This document shows, piece by piece, positions 51,071 through 59,546 of a DNA stretch of 64,000 nucleotides. The position numbers were made by a program, and so were the translations under genes. This stretch comes from JBPCPM01 sp050999155 (GTDB lineage Bacteria > Actinomycetota > Thermoleophilia > Solirubrobacterales > 70-9). The notes under the pieces were generated by a model. It was not told the DNA's origin. It made no database searches and saw only the letters and a program-made list of their open reading frames with translations. Within the stretch, counting starts at the first letter, position 1; every line of letters begins with the position of its first letter. The DNA is taken from contig JBPCPM010000135.1 in the NCBI GenBank assembly GCA_050999155.1, forward strand, positions 4,395 to 68,394. The letters run 5' to 3'.

Positions 51071-52180
51071 CTAGCGCCCGGCGGTGGTGACGTCGACTGT
51101 GCTGTCGTCGGTGGGAGCGCCGGAGCCGTCGAGGCCGTAGGCCTCCGAGAGCTCGGGGTCGCCCGCGGCCAGCTGCTCGGCGAGGTCGACCATGACCTTG
51201 CACTGCTTCCAGGTGGCGTCGTCCTGCATCTTGCCGTCGATCATGTGCACGCCACGGCCGTCGGGGATGGCTTCGATGACCTTCTTGGCGAACCGGACCT
51301 CTTCGGGGTCGGGCGAGAAGACCTTCTTGGCGACCGCGATCTGCTTGGGGTGCAACGACCAGGCGCCGACGCATCCGAGCAGGAACGCCGAGCGGAACTG
51401 CGCCTCGCAGCCGGCCAGGTCACCGATGTCGCCGAACGGCCCGTAGTAGGGGAAGATCCCGGCAGAGGTGCAGGCGTCGACCATGCGGGCGATCGAGTAG
51501 TGCCACGGGTCCTGCTGGGCGCTGGCCCGCGGGGCCTCGGGATTGTCGGCGTCGGGGTCCTCGATCACGCGATAGCCGGGGTGGCCGCCGCCCACACGGG
51601 TCGTCTTCATCCGGCGCGAGGCCGCGAGGTCGGCGGGTCCGATGCTCATGCCCTGCATGCGCGGGCTCGCCGTGGCGATCTCCTCGAGGTTGACCACACC
51701 GAGGCCGGTTTCGAGGATCGCGTGGATCAGCAACGGTTCGGTGATCCCGGCGGCCGCCTCGAGCTGTGCGAGCAGGCGGTCGACGTAGTGGATGTCCCAC
51801 GGCCCCTCGACCTTCGGGACCATGATCACGTCGAGCTTGTTGCCGATCGAGGAGACCAACGTGATCAGGTCGTCCAGGCACCAGGGGCTGTCGAGGCTGT
51901 TGATCCGCGTCCACAGCTGGGTGGGCGAATCGGCGTCCCACGCTTGTCCGACCTCGACCAGTCCCGCGCGGGCGGCTTCCTTGCGGTCCGCGGCGACGGC
52001 GTCCTCGAGGTTGCCGAGCAGCACGTCGGTCTGCTGGGCCATGTCGGGGACTTTTGCGCGCATCTTCTCGTTCGACGCGTCGAAGAAGTGGATCATCCGC
52101 GACGGCCGGAAGGGCACCTCGAGGACCGGGTCGGGGGCGCCGACACAAAGGGGCTTGACGAAGTCTCGGGGGTTGCGCAC
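51071..52180 (-). CDS. HpcH/HpaI-family CoA-ester lyase, malyl-CoA-lyase-like
   Basis: A 369-residue TIM-barrel lyase of the HpcH/citrate-lyase-beta family. VLLGNLEDAVAADRKEAAR, IMVPKVEGPWDI, LLIHAILETGLGVVNLEEIA, GMSIGPADLAASRR and WSLHPKQIAVA carry the Arg/Glu/Asp residues that bind metal and the CoA ester. It would split malyl-CoA or a methylated relative to glyoxylate and acyl-CoA. Full-length members such as L-malyl-CoA lyase are 300-330 residues; this one has an extra C-terminal 30-40 residues. The start is GTG at 52180. Confidence 0.85.
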   Translation of the reverse strand: MRNPRDFVKPLCVGAPDPVLEVPFRPSRMIHFFDASNEKMRAKVPDMAQQTDVLLGNLEDAVAADRKEAARAGLVEVGQAWDADSPTQLWTRINSLDSPWCLDDLITLVSSIGNKLDVIMVPKVEGPWDIHYVDRLLAQLEAAAGITEPLLIHAILETGLGVVNLEEIATASPRMQGMSIGPADLAASRRMKTTRVGGGHPGYRVIEDPDADNPEAPRASAQQDPWHYSIARMVDACTSAGIFPYYGPFGDIGDLAGCEAQFRSAFLLGCVGAWSLHPKQIAVAKKVFSPDPEEVRFAKKVIEAIPDGRGVHMIDGKMQDDATWKQCKVMVDLAEQLAAGDPELSEAYGLDGSGAPTDDSTVDVTTAGR

Positions 52181-52339
52181 GCGGGGCTCCTGAGGGTGGT
52201 GCGGGCCGGTCGGGCCGGCCCGTCAGGGTCAGATGGCCCGCGGCCGACGCGAGCATGACCAACGCTACTGGCTTGTCGTGCGGCGGCACGCGACGCCTCG
52301 GATTCGACGGGGGCCCTCTCGCGCGGATAGGGTCGGTCC

Positions 52340-53146
52340 ATGGCGATTCCCGAGCCCTCATCAGAGACGACGTGCCTGGTCACCGGTGCGAGCTCGGGCA
52401 TGGGCGCGGAGTTCGCCCGCCAGCTGGCCGCCCGCGGCCACGGCGTCACGCTCTCAGCCCGGCGCGAGGAGCCGATGGAGGAGCTCGCGACCGAGCTCCG
52501 CGACAAGCACGGGACCCGGGTCGAGGTGATCACCTGCGACGTCTCGGAGATCGACGCCCGCGACGCGCTCATCGCCGAGATCGCCGACCGCGGCCTTCAG
52601 GTCGACGTCCTGATCAACAACGCCGGGTTCGCCACCAGCGGGGAGTTCCACGAGCTCGACGGGGCCGGGGAGGTCAACCAGGTACGCGTCGACGTGGAAG
52701 CCGTCGTCGCGTTGAGCCACGCCTTTGCCGTGCCGATGGCCGAGCGGGGGCGGGGAGCGATCCTCAACGTCGCCTCCACGGCCGCTTTCCAGCCGCTGCC
52801 GGGCATGGCCACCTACGCCGCCTGCAAGGCCTTCGTGCTCAGCTTCAGCGAGGCGCTGCACCGCGAGCTGGGATCCAAGGGCGTGACGGTGACCGCGCTG
52901 TGCCCGGGACCGGTGAGGACCGAGTTCGCCAAGGTGGCCGACGCCGGGGAAGCCGAGAGCTCCACCCCCGACATGCTGTGGATGGAGCCACCCGAGGTCG
53001 TCGAAGCCGCGCTGTCGGGTCTCGACGGTGGCGACCGCCGAGTCCTGCCCGGGGTGTTCAACCGGATAGGCGCCTACAGCGGCCGCTACATCCCCACGGG
53101 GATCGTGCTCCGGACCGCTCGGCAGTTCAACCCGTTCACGAACTAG
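52340..53146 (+). CDS. Short-chain dehydrogenase/reductase (DltE-like)
   Basis: A 268-residue classical SDR: CLVTGASSGMGAEF cofactor loop, LINNAGFATSGEF, catalytic Ser in VASTAAF, and YAACK near 165. The final segment (GIVLRTARQFNPFTN) is typical of the subgroup of actinobacterial SDRs related to DltE. The substrate is unknown. It diverges from the malyl-CoA-lyase-like gene across 159 bases. Confidence 0.88.
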   Translation: MAIPEPSSETTCLVTGASSGMGAEFARQLAARGHGVTLSARREEPMEELATELRDKHGTRVEVITCDVSEIDARDALIAEIADRGLQVDVLINNAGFATSGEFHELDGAGEVNQVRVDVEAVVALSHAFAVPMAERGRGAILNVASTAAFQPLPGMATYAACKAFVLSFSEALHRELGSKGVTVTALCPGPVRTEFAKVADAGEAESSTPDMLWMEPPEVVEAALSGLDGGDRRVLPGVFNRIGAYSGRYIPTGIVLRTARQFNPFTN

Positions 53147-53231
53147 CGTCGATCGGGGTGAGGGGTCGCCCGGATCCCGGTGACGATCGGGGGCTGCCCC
53201 GTCCGGGCCCGACTCGCTATTCTCCCGCGCT

Positions 53232-54230
53232 GTGCAGGGAGAAGAGGGAACAGGGGATCCGTCTGCCGAGCCGCCGCGGGAGCCGGAGGTCCGGCCTGAG
53301 CGCGAGCTGACCGACCACGGCCCCGCAGGGGCCGGCTACCAGCAGCAACCGGCCGCATCCGGGGCCGGCGCAGCCGCCGCTTCGCTGAAGCCGCTCGGGG
53401 TGGGGGAGGTGCTCGACGCGGCGGTGACGGTGTTCCGCAGAAATTGGCAGCCGCTGGTTACCACGGTCGCCGTGGTCGCCGTGCCCATCTACTTCCTCGT
53501 CTTTCTCGTCTCGCTCGGGATGCCCGACGGGGCGCAGACGGGGTTCACCATCAACCAGGACGGCACGACCAGCTTCAACGAGGACGAGATCGCGACGGTC
53601 GTCGGCCTGACCGTCGTCATCCAGCTGCTGACCCTGGCTGCCTACCTGCTCGCCGTCGCCGGGTGTTTCCGGGCGGTGGCCGACGCCTACCTCGGCCAGG
53701 AGGCGGACTGGCAGGTCTCCCTGCGCTTCGCCGTCCGGCGGGCGCTGCCGCTGCTGTGGCTGTTCATCGTGCTCTACGTAGCGGTCGTCGTCGGGTTCCT
53801 GCTGCTGATCATCCCCGGGATCTGGCTCGCCGTCTCTTTCTCCGTGGCGATCCCGGCGATGCTGATCGGCGAGCGCCGGGGAACGCAGGCCTTGAAGCGC
53901 TCGTTTCGCCTGGTCCGCGGCCGCTGGTGGCCCACGGCCGGCACGCTGATCGTCGCGTACCTGCTGACGATCGTCGTCTCGTTCATCGTCGCCATCCCCC
54001 TCGGCATCGTCGGCCTGTCCGGGGCCGACAGCCAGGCTGTCGCCGGGCTGGCCAACCTGGTCGCCAACGTGGCGTCGGCGATGATCACCCTGCCCTTCTT
54101 CGCCGCGGTCATCACGGTGCTCTACGTCGACCTTCGCGTGCGCAAGGAGGGCTTCGACCTGCAGCTGCTGGCAGACCAGCTCCGCCAGGAATCCGAGCCT
54201 GACAACGCGGCGGGCGCGGCCAGGGCGTGA
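53232..54230 (+). CDS. Polytopic membrane protein (GlpQ-membrane-domain/DUF-type), first gene of the MoxR cluster
   Basis: A 332-residue protein: about 50 disordered residues, then six or so membrane helices. LGVGEVLDAAVTVFRRNWQPL begins the membrane domain, and LLIIPGIWLAVSFSVAIPAM with RSFRLVRGRWWPTAGTLIVAY is typical of the glycerophosphodiester-phosphodiesterase membrane-domain-like family. The start is GTG. Its stop overlaps the next gene's start (GTGA). In its neighbourhood it may be a membrane partner of the DUF4129 protein; the activity is unknown. Confidence 0.7.
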   Translation: MQGEEGTGDPSAEPPREPEVRPERELTDHGPAGAGYQQQPAASGAGAAAASLKPLGVGEVLDAAVTVFRRNWQPLVTTVAVVAVPIYFLVFLVSLGMPDGAQTGFTINQDGTTSFNEDEIATVVGLTVVIQLLTLAAYLLAVAGCFRAVADAYLGQEADWQVSLRFAVRRALPLLWLFIVLYVAVVVGFLLLIIPGIWLAVSFSVAIPAMLIGERRGTQALKRSFRLVRGRWWPTAGTLIVAYLLTIVVSFIVAIPLGIVGLSGADSQAVAGLANLVANVASAMITLPFFAAVITVLYVDLRVRKEGFDLQLLADQLRQESEPDNAAGAARA

Positions 54231-55186
54231 GCCGGCCGGCCGGGCCTCGGGCCGGCATGGGGATGGGCAGGACGGCGTACCAGGGGGGCATCTCGCTCGC
54301 CGTCGCCGTGATCCTTGCGGTGGCCGGGCTCGGGACGTCCGGCGTCCCGGAGGCAACAGCGCTCGAGCGGGCCACCGCGACCGACCTCGATGACCTCGCC
54401 GGGCGAGCCGGCGACGACCCGGAGGCCCTGCGTGAGCTGCGCGAGGTCCGGCGGGTCGACGGACGCCCCGTTCGGCTCGACCGGGTGCTCGACGCCGAAG
54501 GAGCCGAGCTGCGCGGCCGCCTTGCCGAGCTCCGCGGCGAGCGGCCCGCCGCGGCCGAGGTCGGCGCGGAGCGGGCCCGGGAACGGGCCCGCTCCATCGT
54601 GAAGGTCGAGCCCTACGCCACCAGGGACTCGTCTCCCAACGTCCTCCAGCGTGTGTTCGGCGCCCTCGGCTCTCCGGTCGAGACCGCTCTGCGGGCGCTC
54701 GGCCGGGCGCTGGAGTGGGTCGTCGACCGGGTGGGGGGCGCCGCCGAACGGGTGCCGCTCCCGCCCGCGGTGACGTGGGGCATCCTCGCCCTGGCGGCGC
54801 TCCTTGGATCGGGGATTCTCGCGCGCCGGTCGGTCCGCCGCCGGGCACGCGACCGGCAGGCGGCCGCCGCCCGCCCGGTCGTGGGCATCACCCCCCGCCA
54901 GCTGGAGCGCAAGGCCAAGGAGGCCGAGGACGATGGGCGTCACGCCGATGCCGTGCGCCTGCGGTTCCACGCCGGCCTGCTGCGCCTCGACCGTGCGAAC
55001 GCGCTGGTCCTGCGCCCTTCCCTGACCGCGGCCGGCGCGGCCCGCGAGATCCGGGTGCCACGGATGCGTGAGCTGTCCGTGGACTACGAGCAGATCGCCT
55101 ACGGCGACCGCACGGCCGGCGAGGAGGACTCGCGGGCCGCCCGCGAAGGGTGGAGAGAGGTCCTGCGCGAGGTGGGCTCCAGGTGA
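54227..55186 (+). CDS. DUF4129-domain membrane protein
   Basis: A 319-residue protein with an N-terminal signal/anchor helix (GGISLAVAVILAVAGLG), an extracytoplasmic helical part, a second membrane helix (VTWGILALAALLGSGIL, about 178-195) and a cytoplasmic DUF4129 domain. The domain carries ITPRQLERKAKEAEDDGRHA, AVRLRFHAGLLRLD and the aromatic/Thr segment near the end. DUF4129 genes regularly accompany MoxR and DUF58 genes. It overlaps both neighbours by 4 bases, indicating coupled translation. Confidence 0.8.
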   Translation: MSRPAGPRAGMGMGRTAYQGGISLAVAVILAVAGLGTSGVPEATALERATATDLDDLAGRAGDDPEALRELREVRRVDGRPVRLDRVLDAEGAELRGRLAELRGERPAAAEVGAERARERARSIVKVEPYATRDSSPNVLQRVFGALGSPVETALRALGRALEWVVDRVGGAAERVPLPPAVTWGILALAALLGSGILARRSVRRRARDRQAAAARPVVGITPRQLERKAKEAEDDGRHADAVRLRFHAGLLRLDRANALVLRPSLTAAGAAREIRVPRMRELSVDYEQIAYGDRTAGEEDSRAAREGWREVLREVGSR

Positions 55187-56343
55187 CGGCGACGCGACGG
55201 CGGATCGGCCGTTGGTGGACGGGGCTCTCGACGGCCGCTCGACGGTCGGTGACGGTGGCCGCCGCAGTCGTTGCGTTCATCCTGCTCGTCGGCGTCGTCA
55301 ACGTGATCGACGGGGACGAGCCCGCCGCCCCGGCGTTCTCGTCGTTTTCGACCGAGCCGCTCGGGCTGGGTGCGTGGCATCAGCTCCTCGAGCGCTCCGG
55401 CCGCACCGTCTCCCGCCAGCGCGAGACGGTCGACCGGCGCCGGCCCGATGCCGGGAGCACGCTGGTGGTCATCGAGCCCGAGCGGCTCTCTGATCCGGAG
55501 GTCCGGGCGCTGGAGCGCACGGTGCGCGACGGCACGACCGTGGTGCTCAGCGGTGCGCCCGAGTCCCTGCTGGGCCGCCTGTTCGACGATCCGCCCGTAT
55601 CGGCTCCCGGCGCGGTGGCCCGCCCGCAGCCGCTTGCCCCGGTCCCCGAGGTCGCGTCCGTCCGCCGACTGCGTGGGCTCGAGGCCGCCGAGCTCCAACG
55701 GCTGGCCCCGGGCTCGACGCTGATCTTCGAGGACGCGGGCCAGACGCTGCCCATCGCCGGGGGCGAGCGGCGGACGTCGGCGGCCGTCGCCTCGGTGGGC
55801 GATGGCCGGCTCGTGCTGCTGGCCGATCCCGTGCCGCTGTCCAACCTCGCCATCGACCAGGCCGACAACGCGGCGTTCGCCCTCGCCGTCACGGGCTCGG
55901 ACCGGCCGGTCGTCTTCCTCGAGAGCGTCCACGGCTTCGGCCCCGCCCGGGGGCTGGCCGCGCTGCCCGGCCGGGTGTGGTGGGTCGTCGCCGGCCTGCT
56001 GCTCGCGGCGCTCGCCTTCGCGGCGTCGCGGGCCCGGCGGCTCGGTCCTCCCGATCCCGACCCCGGCGACGCCCCACCACGGCGCAGGGACCACATCGAT
56101 GCCGTGGCCCTCACGCTGTCGCGGTCGCCGACGGCGCCGGCCGCGGCCGAACCGGTTCGCCAGGCCGTGCGCCGGCGCGTCTCGGCACGCTCCCGTCACG
56201 GAGACGGTGACTTCGCCGGGCGGGCTGCGGCAGCCGGACTCGACGAAGGCCAGATCGCCGCCCTCGGCCATCCGGTGGAAGACGAGGAGCAGGCGTTGGC
56301 CGTGGGGCGGGCTCTGGCCCGGCTGGAGGGAGGACGCCGATGA
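55183..56343 (+). CDS. DUF4350-domain membrane protein
   Basis: A 386-residue protein: one N-terminal helix (VTVAAAVVAFILLVGVVNVI), a long extracytoplasmic domain and a second helix (VWWVVAGLLLAALAFAA, about 265-281), then a cytoplasmic tail. SFSTEPLGLGAWHQLLERSG near 47 and LVVIEPERLSDPEVRALERTV are the DUF4350 pattern. In this gene group it is thought to form a membrane complex with the DUF4129 and MoxR proteins; that is general knowledge of the cluster and is not shown here. The start is GTG at 55183, overlapping the upstream stop. Confidence 0.8.
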   Translation: MTATRRRIGRWWTGLSTAARRSVTVAAAVVAFILLVGVVNVIDGDEPAAPAFSSFSTEPLGLGAWHQLLERSGRTVSRQRETVDRRRPDAGSTLVVIEPERLSDPEVRALERTVRDGTTVVLSGAPESLLGRLFDDPPVSAPGAVARPQPLAPVPEVASVRRLRGLEAAELQRLAPGSTLIFEDAGQTLPIAGGERRTSAAVASVGDGRLVLLADPVPLSNLAIDQADNAAFALAVTGSDRPVVFLESVHGFGPARGLAALPGRVWWVVAGLLLAALAFAASRARRLGPPDPDPGDAPPRRRDHIDAVALTLSRSPTAPAAAEPVRQAVRRRVSARSRHGDGDFAGRAAAAGLDEGQIAALGHPVEDEEQALAVGRALARLEGGRR

Positions 56344-56386
56344 GCCGGTCCGTGCGCGATGATGGAGCCGTGGTAGGGGTACCCAG

Positions 56387-57316
56387 GTGAAGGCGCTCGC
56401 CGATTCCGTGCGCGAGCAGGTGGCGCGGGCCGTCGTCGGCAACGACGACGCGATCGAGCTGATGCTCGTCGCGCTGATCTGCCGCGGCCACGTCCTGCTC
56501 GAGGGCGTGCCGGGCACGGCCAAGACGCTGCTGGCCCGCGCGCTGGCCCGCTCGCTCGACCTCGAGTCGGCCCGGGTGCAGTTCACACCCGACATGCTGC
56601 CGTCGGACATCACGGGAACCATGACCCTGCGCGACCGCTCGCTCGAGTTCCGTCCCGGTCCCGTGTTCACGAACATCCTCCTGGCCGACGAGGTCAACCG
56701 CACACCGCCCAAGACCCAGTCGGCCCTGCTGGAGGCGATGCAGGAGGGCCAGGTCACCGTCGAGGGCGAAGGCCGCGCGCTGCCCGACCCGTTTCTCGTG
56801 GTCGCCACCCAGAACCCCGTGGAGTACGAAGGCACCTACCCCCTGCCCGAAGCCCAGCTTGACCGCTTCCTCGTGCGGGTCGACGTCGGCTACCCCGAGG
56901 CCGACGCCGAGCGCGAGATTGTCCGGCTCGGCCGCCGTGGGGTCCAGACCGCGATGCTCGAACAGGTCGAGGCCGTGGCCGATGGATCGGCCATCGACCA
57001 GGCTCGCGCCGAGGTCGACAAGACGACCATCAGCGACGAGGTCGCCGAGTACCTCGTCTCCGTGGTGCGCCGCACGCGCGAGCTGCCCAGCGTGGAGCTG
57101 GGCGCCAGCCCCCGGGCCGCGGTGCACCTGCTGGCCGCCTGCAGCGCGGTCGCCCGCCTCGCCGGACGCGACTACGTCACGCCCGACGACGTCAGCCGAA
57201 TGGCCCAGTCCGTGCTGGCGCACCGGCTCGTTCTCAGCCCCGACGCGGCGTTGGAGCGATTCGGGACCGACGAGGCCGTCGACAGCGCCCTGGCGGACGT
57301 GCCGGTCCCCCGGTGA
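56387..57316 (+). CDS. MoxR-family AAA+ ATPase
   Basis: A 309-residue ATPase. Walker A is EGVPGTAKTLLA near residue 39, Walker B LLADEVNR near 103, sensor I VVATQNPVEYEGTYPLPEAQ near 137, and the arginine-finger/lid region LDRFLVRV follows. The C-terminal lid carries SPRAAVHLLAACSA and YVTPDDV. MoxR ATPases act as chaperones in maturing or activating protein complexes, usually with a DUF58 or vWA partner, here the next gene. The start is GTG. The 43-base gap before it is the largest in the cluster. Confidence 0.93.
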   Translation: MKALADSVREQVARAVVGNDDAIELMLVALICRGHVLLEGVPGTAKTLLARALARSLDLESARVQFTPDMLPSDITGTMTLRDRSLEFRPGPVFTNILLADEVNRTPPKTQSALLEAMQEGQVTVEGEGRALPDPFLVVATQNPVEYEGTYPLPEAQLDRFLVRVDVGYPEADAEREIVRLGRRGVQTAMLEQVEAVADGSAIDQARAEVDKTTISDEVAEYLVSVVRRTRELPSVELGASPRAAVHLLAACSAVARLAGRDYVTPDDVSRMAQSVLAHRLVLSPDAALERFGTDEAVDSALADVPVPR

Positions 57317-58560
57317 GCCCGACGGGGCGAAGCGCGGCCCTGCTGGCCGCCATCGCCCTGGCCGCCCTGGTCGTCGGACCGCTGGTGGCAGGCCTCGCGG
57401 CACTCGCCCTGGTCGCGGTCGCCATCGTCGACCTCCAAGCGGTCCGGGCCGCGCCGGAGGTCAACCGCACGGTCCCCCACCTGCTCTCGCGCGGCGTCGG
57501 TGCCCCGCTTCACGTCGAGGTCAAGGCGCCCGACGCGCGGCGCTTGGATGTGCGCCAGCCTGCTCCCACGGCCCTGAAGCTCGCGAACGCCGAGGGCGAG
57601 GGCGACCTCCGGACCGAGGTCACCGCGGTGCGCCGCGGTCGCCATCGTCTCCCGGCGCTGGCCACCCGGGCCGAGGGGCCGCTCGGCCTCGCTGCGTGGC
57701 ACCACGACGCGGGTGCCGAGGAGGAGGTACTCGTCTATCCCGACATGGTCGCGGCCCGGCGGCTTGCCCAGCTGGTCCGCGAAGGCCGGCTGGCCGACAG
57801 CGAGCTGCGCGGCCGGGGGCCGCTGGGCTCGGGTACGGAGTTCGACTCGATCCGCGAGTACCGGCCCGACGACGATGTCCGGCACATCAACTGGCGGGCG
57901 ACCGCACGTACCGGCAAGCCGATGACCAACCAGTTCCGGGTCGAACGCAACCGGGACGTCGTGTTCGCCGTCGACTGCGGTCGCCTGATGGCAGCGCCGC
58001 TGGGAGATCGCAACCGCCTCGACGTCGCTCTCGACGCCGTGGCGGCGGTGGCGCTCGTGGCCGACGAGGTGGGCGACCGCTGCGGCGCCGTCGCGTTCGA
58101 CGGCGAACTCAAGCGGCGGGTCGTCCCCCGGCGCAACGGAGCCGAGCCGGTGATCAGGAGCCTGTTCGACCTCGAGACCGCGTCGACCGACAGCGACTAC
58201 GAGGCGGCATTCCGGGCACTCGAAGGGGCGAAGCGATCGTTCGTCCTGGTCCTCAGCGACCTGCTCGACGAGAGCGCCGCCCGCCCCCTGCTCGACGCGG
58301 TCCCCGTCCTCGCCCGGCGCCATGCCGTCGTGGTGGCCAGCGTCACCGATCCCGACCTGCGTGCCGCCGTGGCGACCGAGCCGCGGCGCTCCAGCGACGT
58401 CTACCGCGCCGGAGTCGCGCTGGACATCCTCGGGTCGCGGGCGTCCGCGGCGGCCCGGCTTCGCGCAGCGGGGGCCGATGTGGTCGAGGCTCTCGCGGAC
58501 GACCTCCCGGTGGCCTGCGTCCGGGCCTACGGACAGGCCAAGGCGCGCGGCCGGGCCTGA
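57313..58560 (+). CDS. DUF58-domain protein, MoxR partner
   Basis: A 415-residue protein with two N-terminal helices (LLAAIALAALVVGPLVAGLAA and following) and a vWA-like DUF58 domain. The DUF58 signature GSGTEFDSIREYRPDDDVRH with INWRATART is near 175-200. The C-terminal part has a metal-site-like VFAVDCGRLM and VLVLSDLLDE (vWA fold). The GTG start overlaps the moxR stop. The protein is expected to be a substrate or adaptor of the MoxR ATPase at the membrane. Confidence 0.9.
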   Translation: MSPTGRSAALLAAIALAALVVGPLVAGLAALALVAVAIVDLQAVRAAPEVNRTVPHLLSRGVGAPLHVEVKAPDARRLDVRQPAPTALKLANAEGEGDLRTEVTAVRRGRHRLPALATRAEGPLGLAAWHHDAGAEEEVLVYPDMVAARRLAQLVREGRLADSELRGRGPLGSGTEFDSIREYRPDDDVRHINWRATARTGKPMTNQFRVERNRDVVFAVDCGRLMAAPLGDRNRLDVALDAVAAVALVADEVGDRCGAVAFDGELKRRVVPRRNGAEPVIRSLFDLETASTDSDYEAAFRALEGAKRSFVLVLSDLLDESAARPLLDAVPVLARRHAVVVASVTDPDLRAAVATEPRRSSDVYRAGVALDILGSRASAAARLRAAGADVVEALADDLPVACVRAYGQAKARGRA

Positions 58561-58580
58561 GCGGCGGCGCGAACCGCTGG

Positions 58581-59543
58581 TCAGGCCGGTTCGCCGGTCG
58601 GTCGTCCCTCGCGGTCGCGTCCCCGGATCGCCACGAGTCCCCAGTAGACGATCCCGATCCCGGCGCCCAACGCGAGGGCGGGACCCAACGGCGCACGGGC
58701 ACCGCTCACGAAGCCCTCGATGAGGCCCGCCAGGACGAACAGCGGGACCGAGCCCAGGACCATCATCACCGCCCGGCGCGCTTCGGCGATCAACGCGCGG
58801 CCCCGGGTCAGTCGCCCCGGGTCGATCAGGGCCCAGCCCATCCGCATCCCGGCCGCGCCGGCGATGATGATCAGCGACAGCTCCAAGAAGCCGTGGGCGA
58901 CGATGAAGCGCACGAGGTCGTCGCTCGTTCCCTGCTCGATCGAGAGGCCCAGCACCGTGCCGAGGGTCAGGCCGTTGCTCACCAGCGCCCAGATCGAACC
59001 GAGGCAGAACAGCAACCCCCCGGCGAAGGCGACGAACGAGACCTGGATGTTGTTGGTCAGCACCGTGGCCGAGAAGGCGACCTGCTCGTCGCCGCCCAAG
59101 GCCTCGCGCTCGCCGCTCGAACCCTCGAACGCGGCAGGTACCACGCCCGAGGCCGCCACCGGGTCGTTGACCGCCCACAGGGCGGCGAGCGCGGCGGGGA
59201 CGAACAGCAGCAACGTGGCGACGAGCAGGGCCACCGGGCGTTCTGCCACCGAGCGCCAGTACCCGTGGCTGATGAACTCCCGGACGCCCGATCCGCTGCG
59301 CTCGGTGTCGTAGACCGCCGTCCGCCCGCGGGCGACGAGTCGGCCGACCCGGTCGGCGAGCTGGGAGTCGGGCCAGCGGCGGCGGACGTGCGCCAGATCC
59401 GCGGCGGCGGACCGGTACAGGGCGGCCAGGCGGCTGATCGCGTCCGGCGGCAGGCGCTCGGGGCGTGATCCCGCCCGGTCGAGCAGCTCCTCGAGCTCAC
59501 GCCACTGGGGCTCGCGCGTGCTGCGAAAGGCCTGTACGTTCAC
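58581..59543 (-). CDS. SpoIIM-family membrane protein (stage II sporulation protein M-like)
   Basis: A 320-residue polytopic protein. The N-terminal cytoplasmic helices (VQAFRSTREPQWRELEELLDR, ALYRSAAADLAHVRRR) are followed by about six membrane segments. LTNNIQVSFVAFAGGLLFCLG and FIVAHGFLELSLIIIAGAAGMRMGWAL are the SpoIIM/UIT signature. There is no other sporulation gene here. In actinobacteria this family goes with RDD and MoxR/DUF58 genes, as seen in this window. GTG at 59543 gives the family's usual N-terminus and leaves only 3 bases to the divergent RDD start. Confidence 0.85.
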   Translation of the reverse strand: MNVQAFRSTREPQWRELEELLDRAGSRPERLPPDAISRLAALYRSAAADLAHVRRRWPDSQLADRVGRLVARGRTAVYDTERSGSGVREFISHGYWRSVAERPVALLVATLLLFVPAALAALWAVNDPVAASGVVPAAFEGSSGEREALGGDEQVAFSATVLTNNIQVSFVAFAGGLLFCLGSIWALVSNGLTLGTVLGLSIEQGTSDDLVRFIVAHGFLELSLIIIAGAAGMRMGWALIDPGRLTRGRALIAEARRAVMMVLGSVPLFVLAGLIEGFVSGARAPLGPALALGAGIGIVYWGLVAIRGRDREGRPTGEPA

Positions 59544-59546
59544 GCC

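Noticed and set aside
58581..59543. Evidence of endospore formation from the SpoIIM-like gene
   Set aside because: SpoIIM homologues are widespread in non-sporulating actinobacteria beside RDD/MoxR genes, and no other sporulation gene is present.
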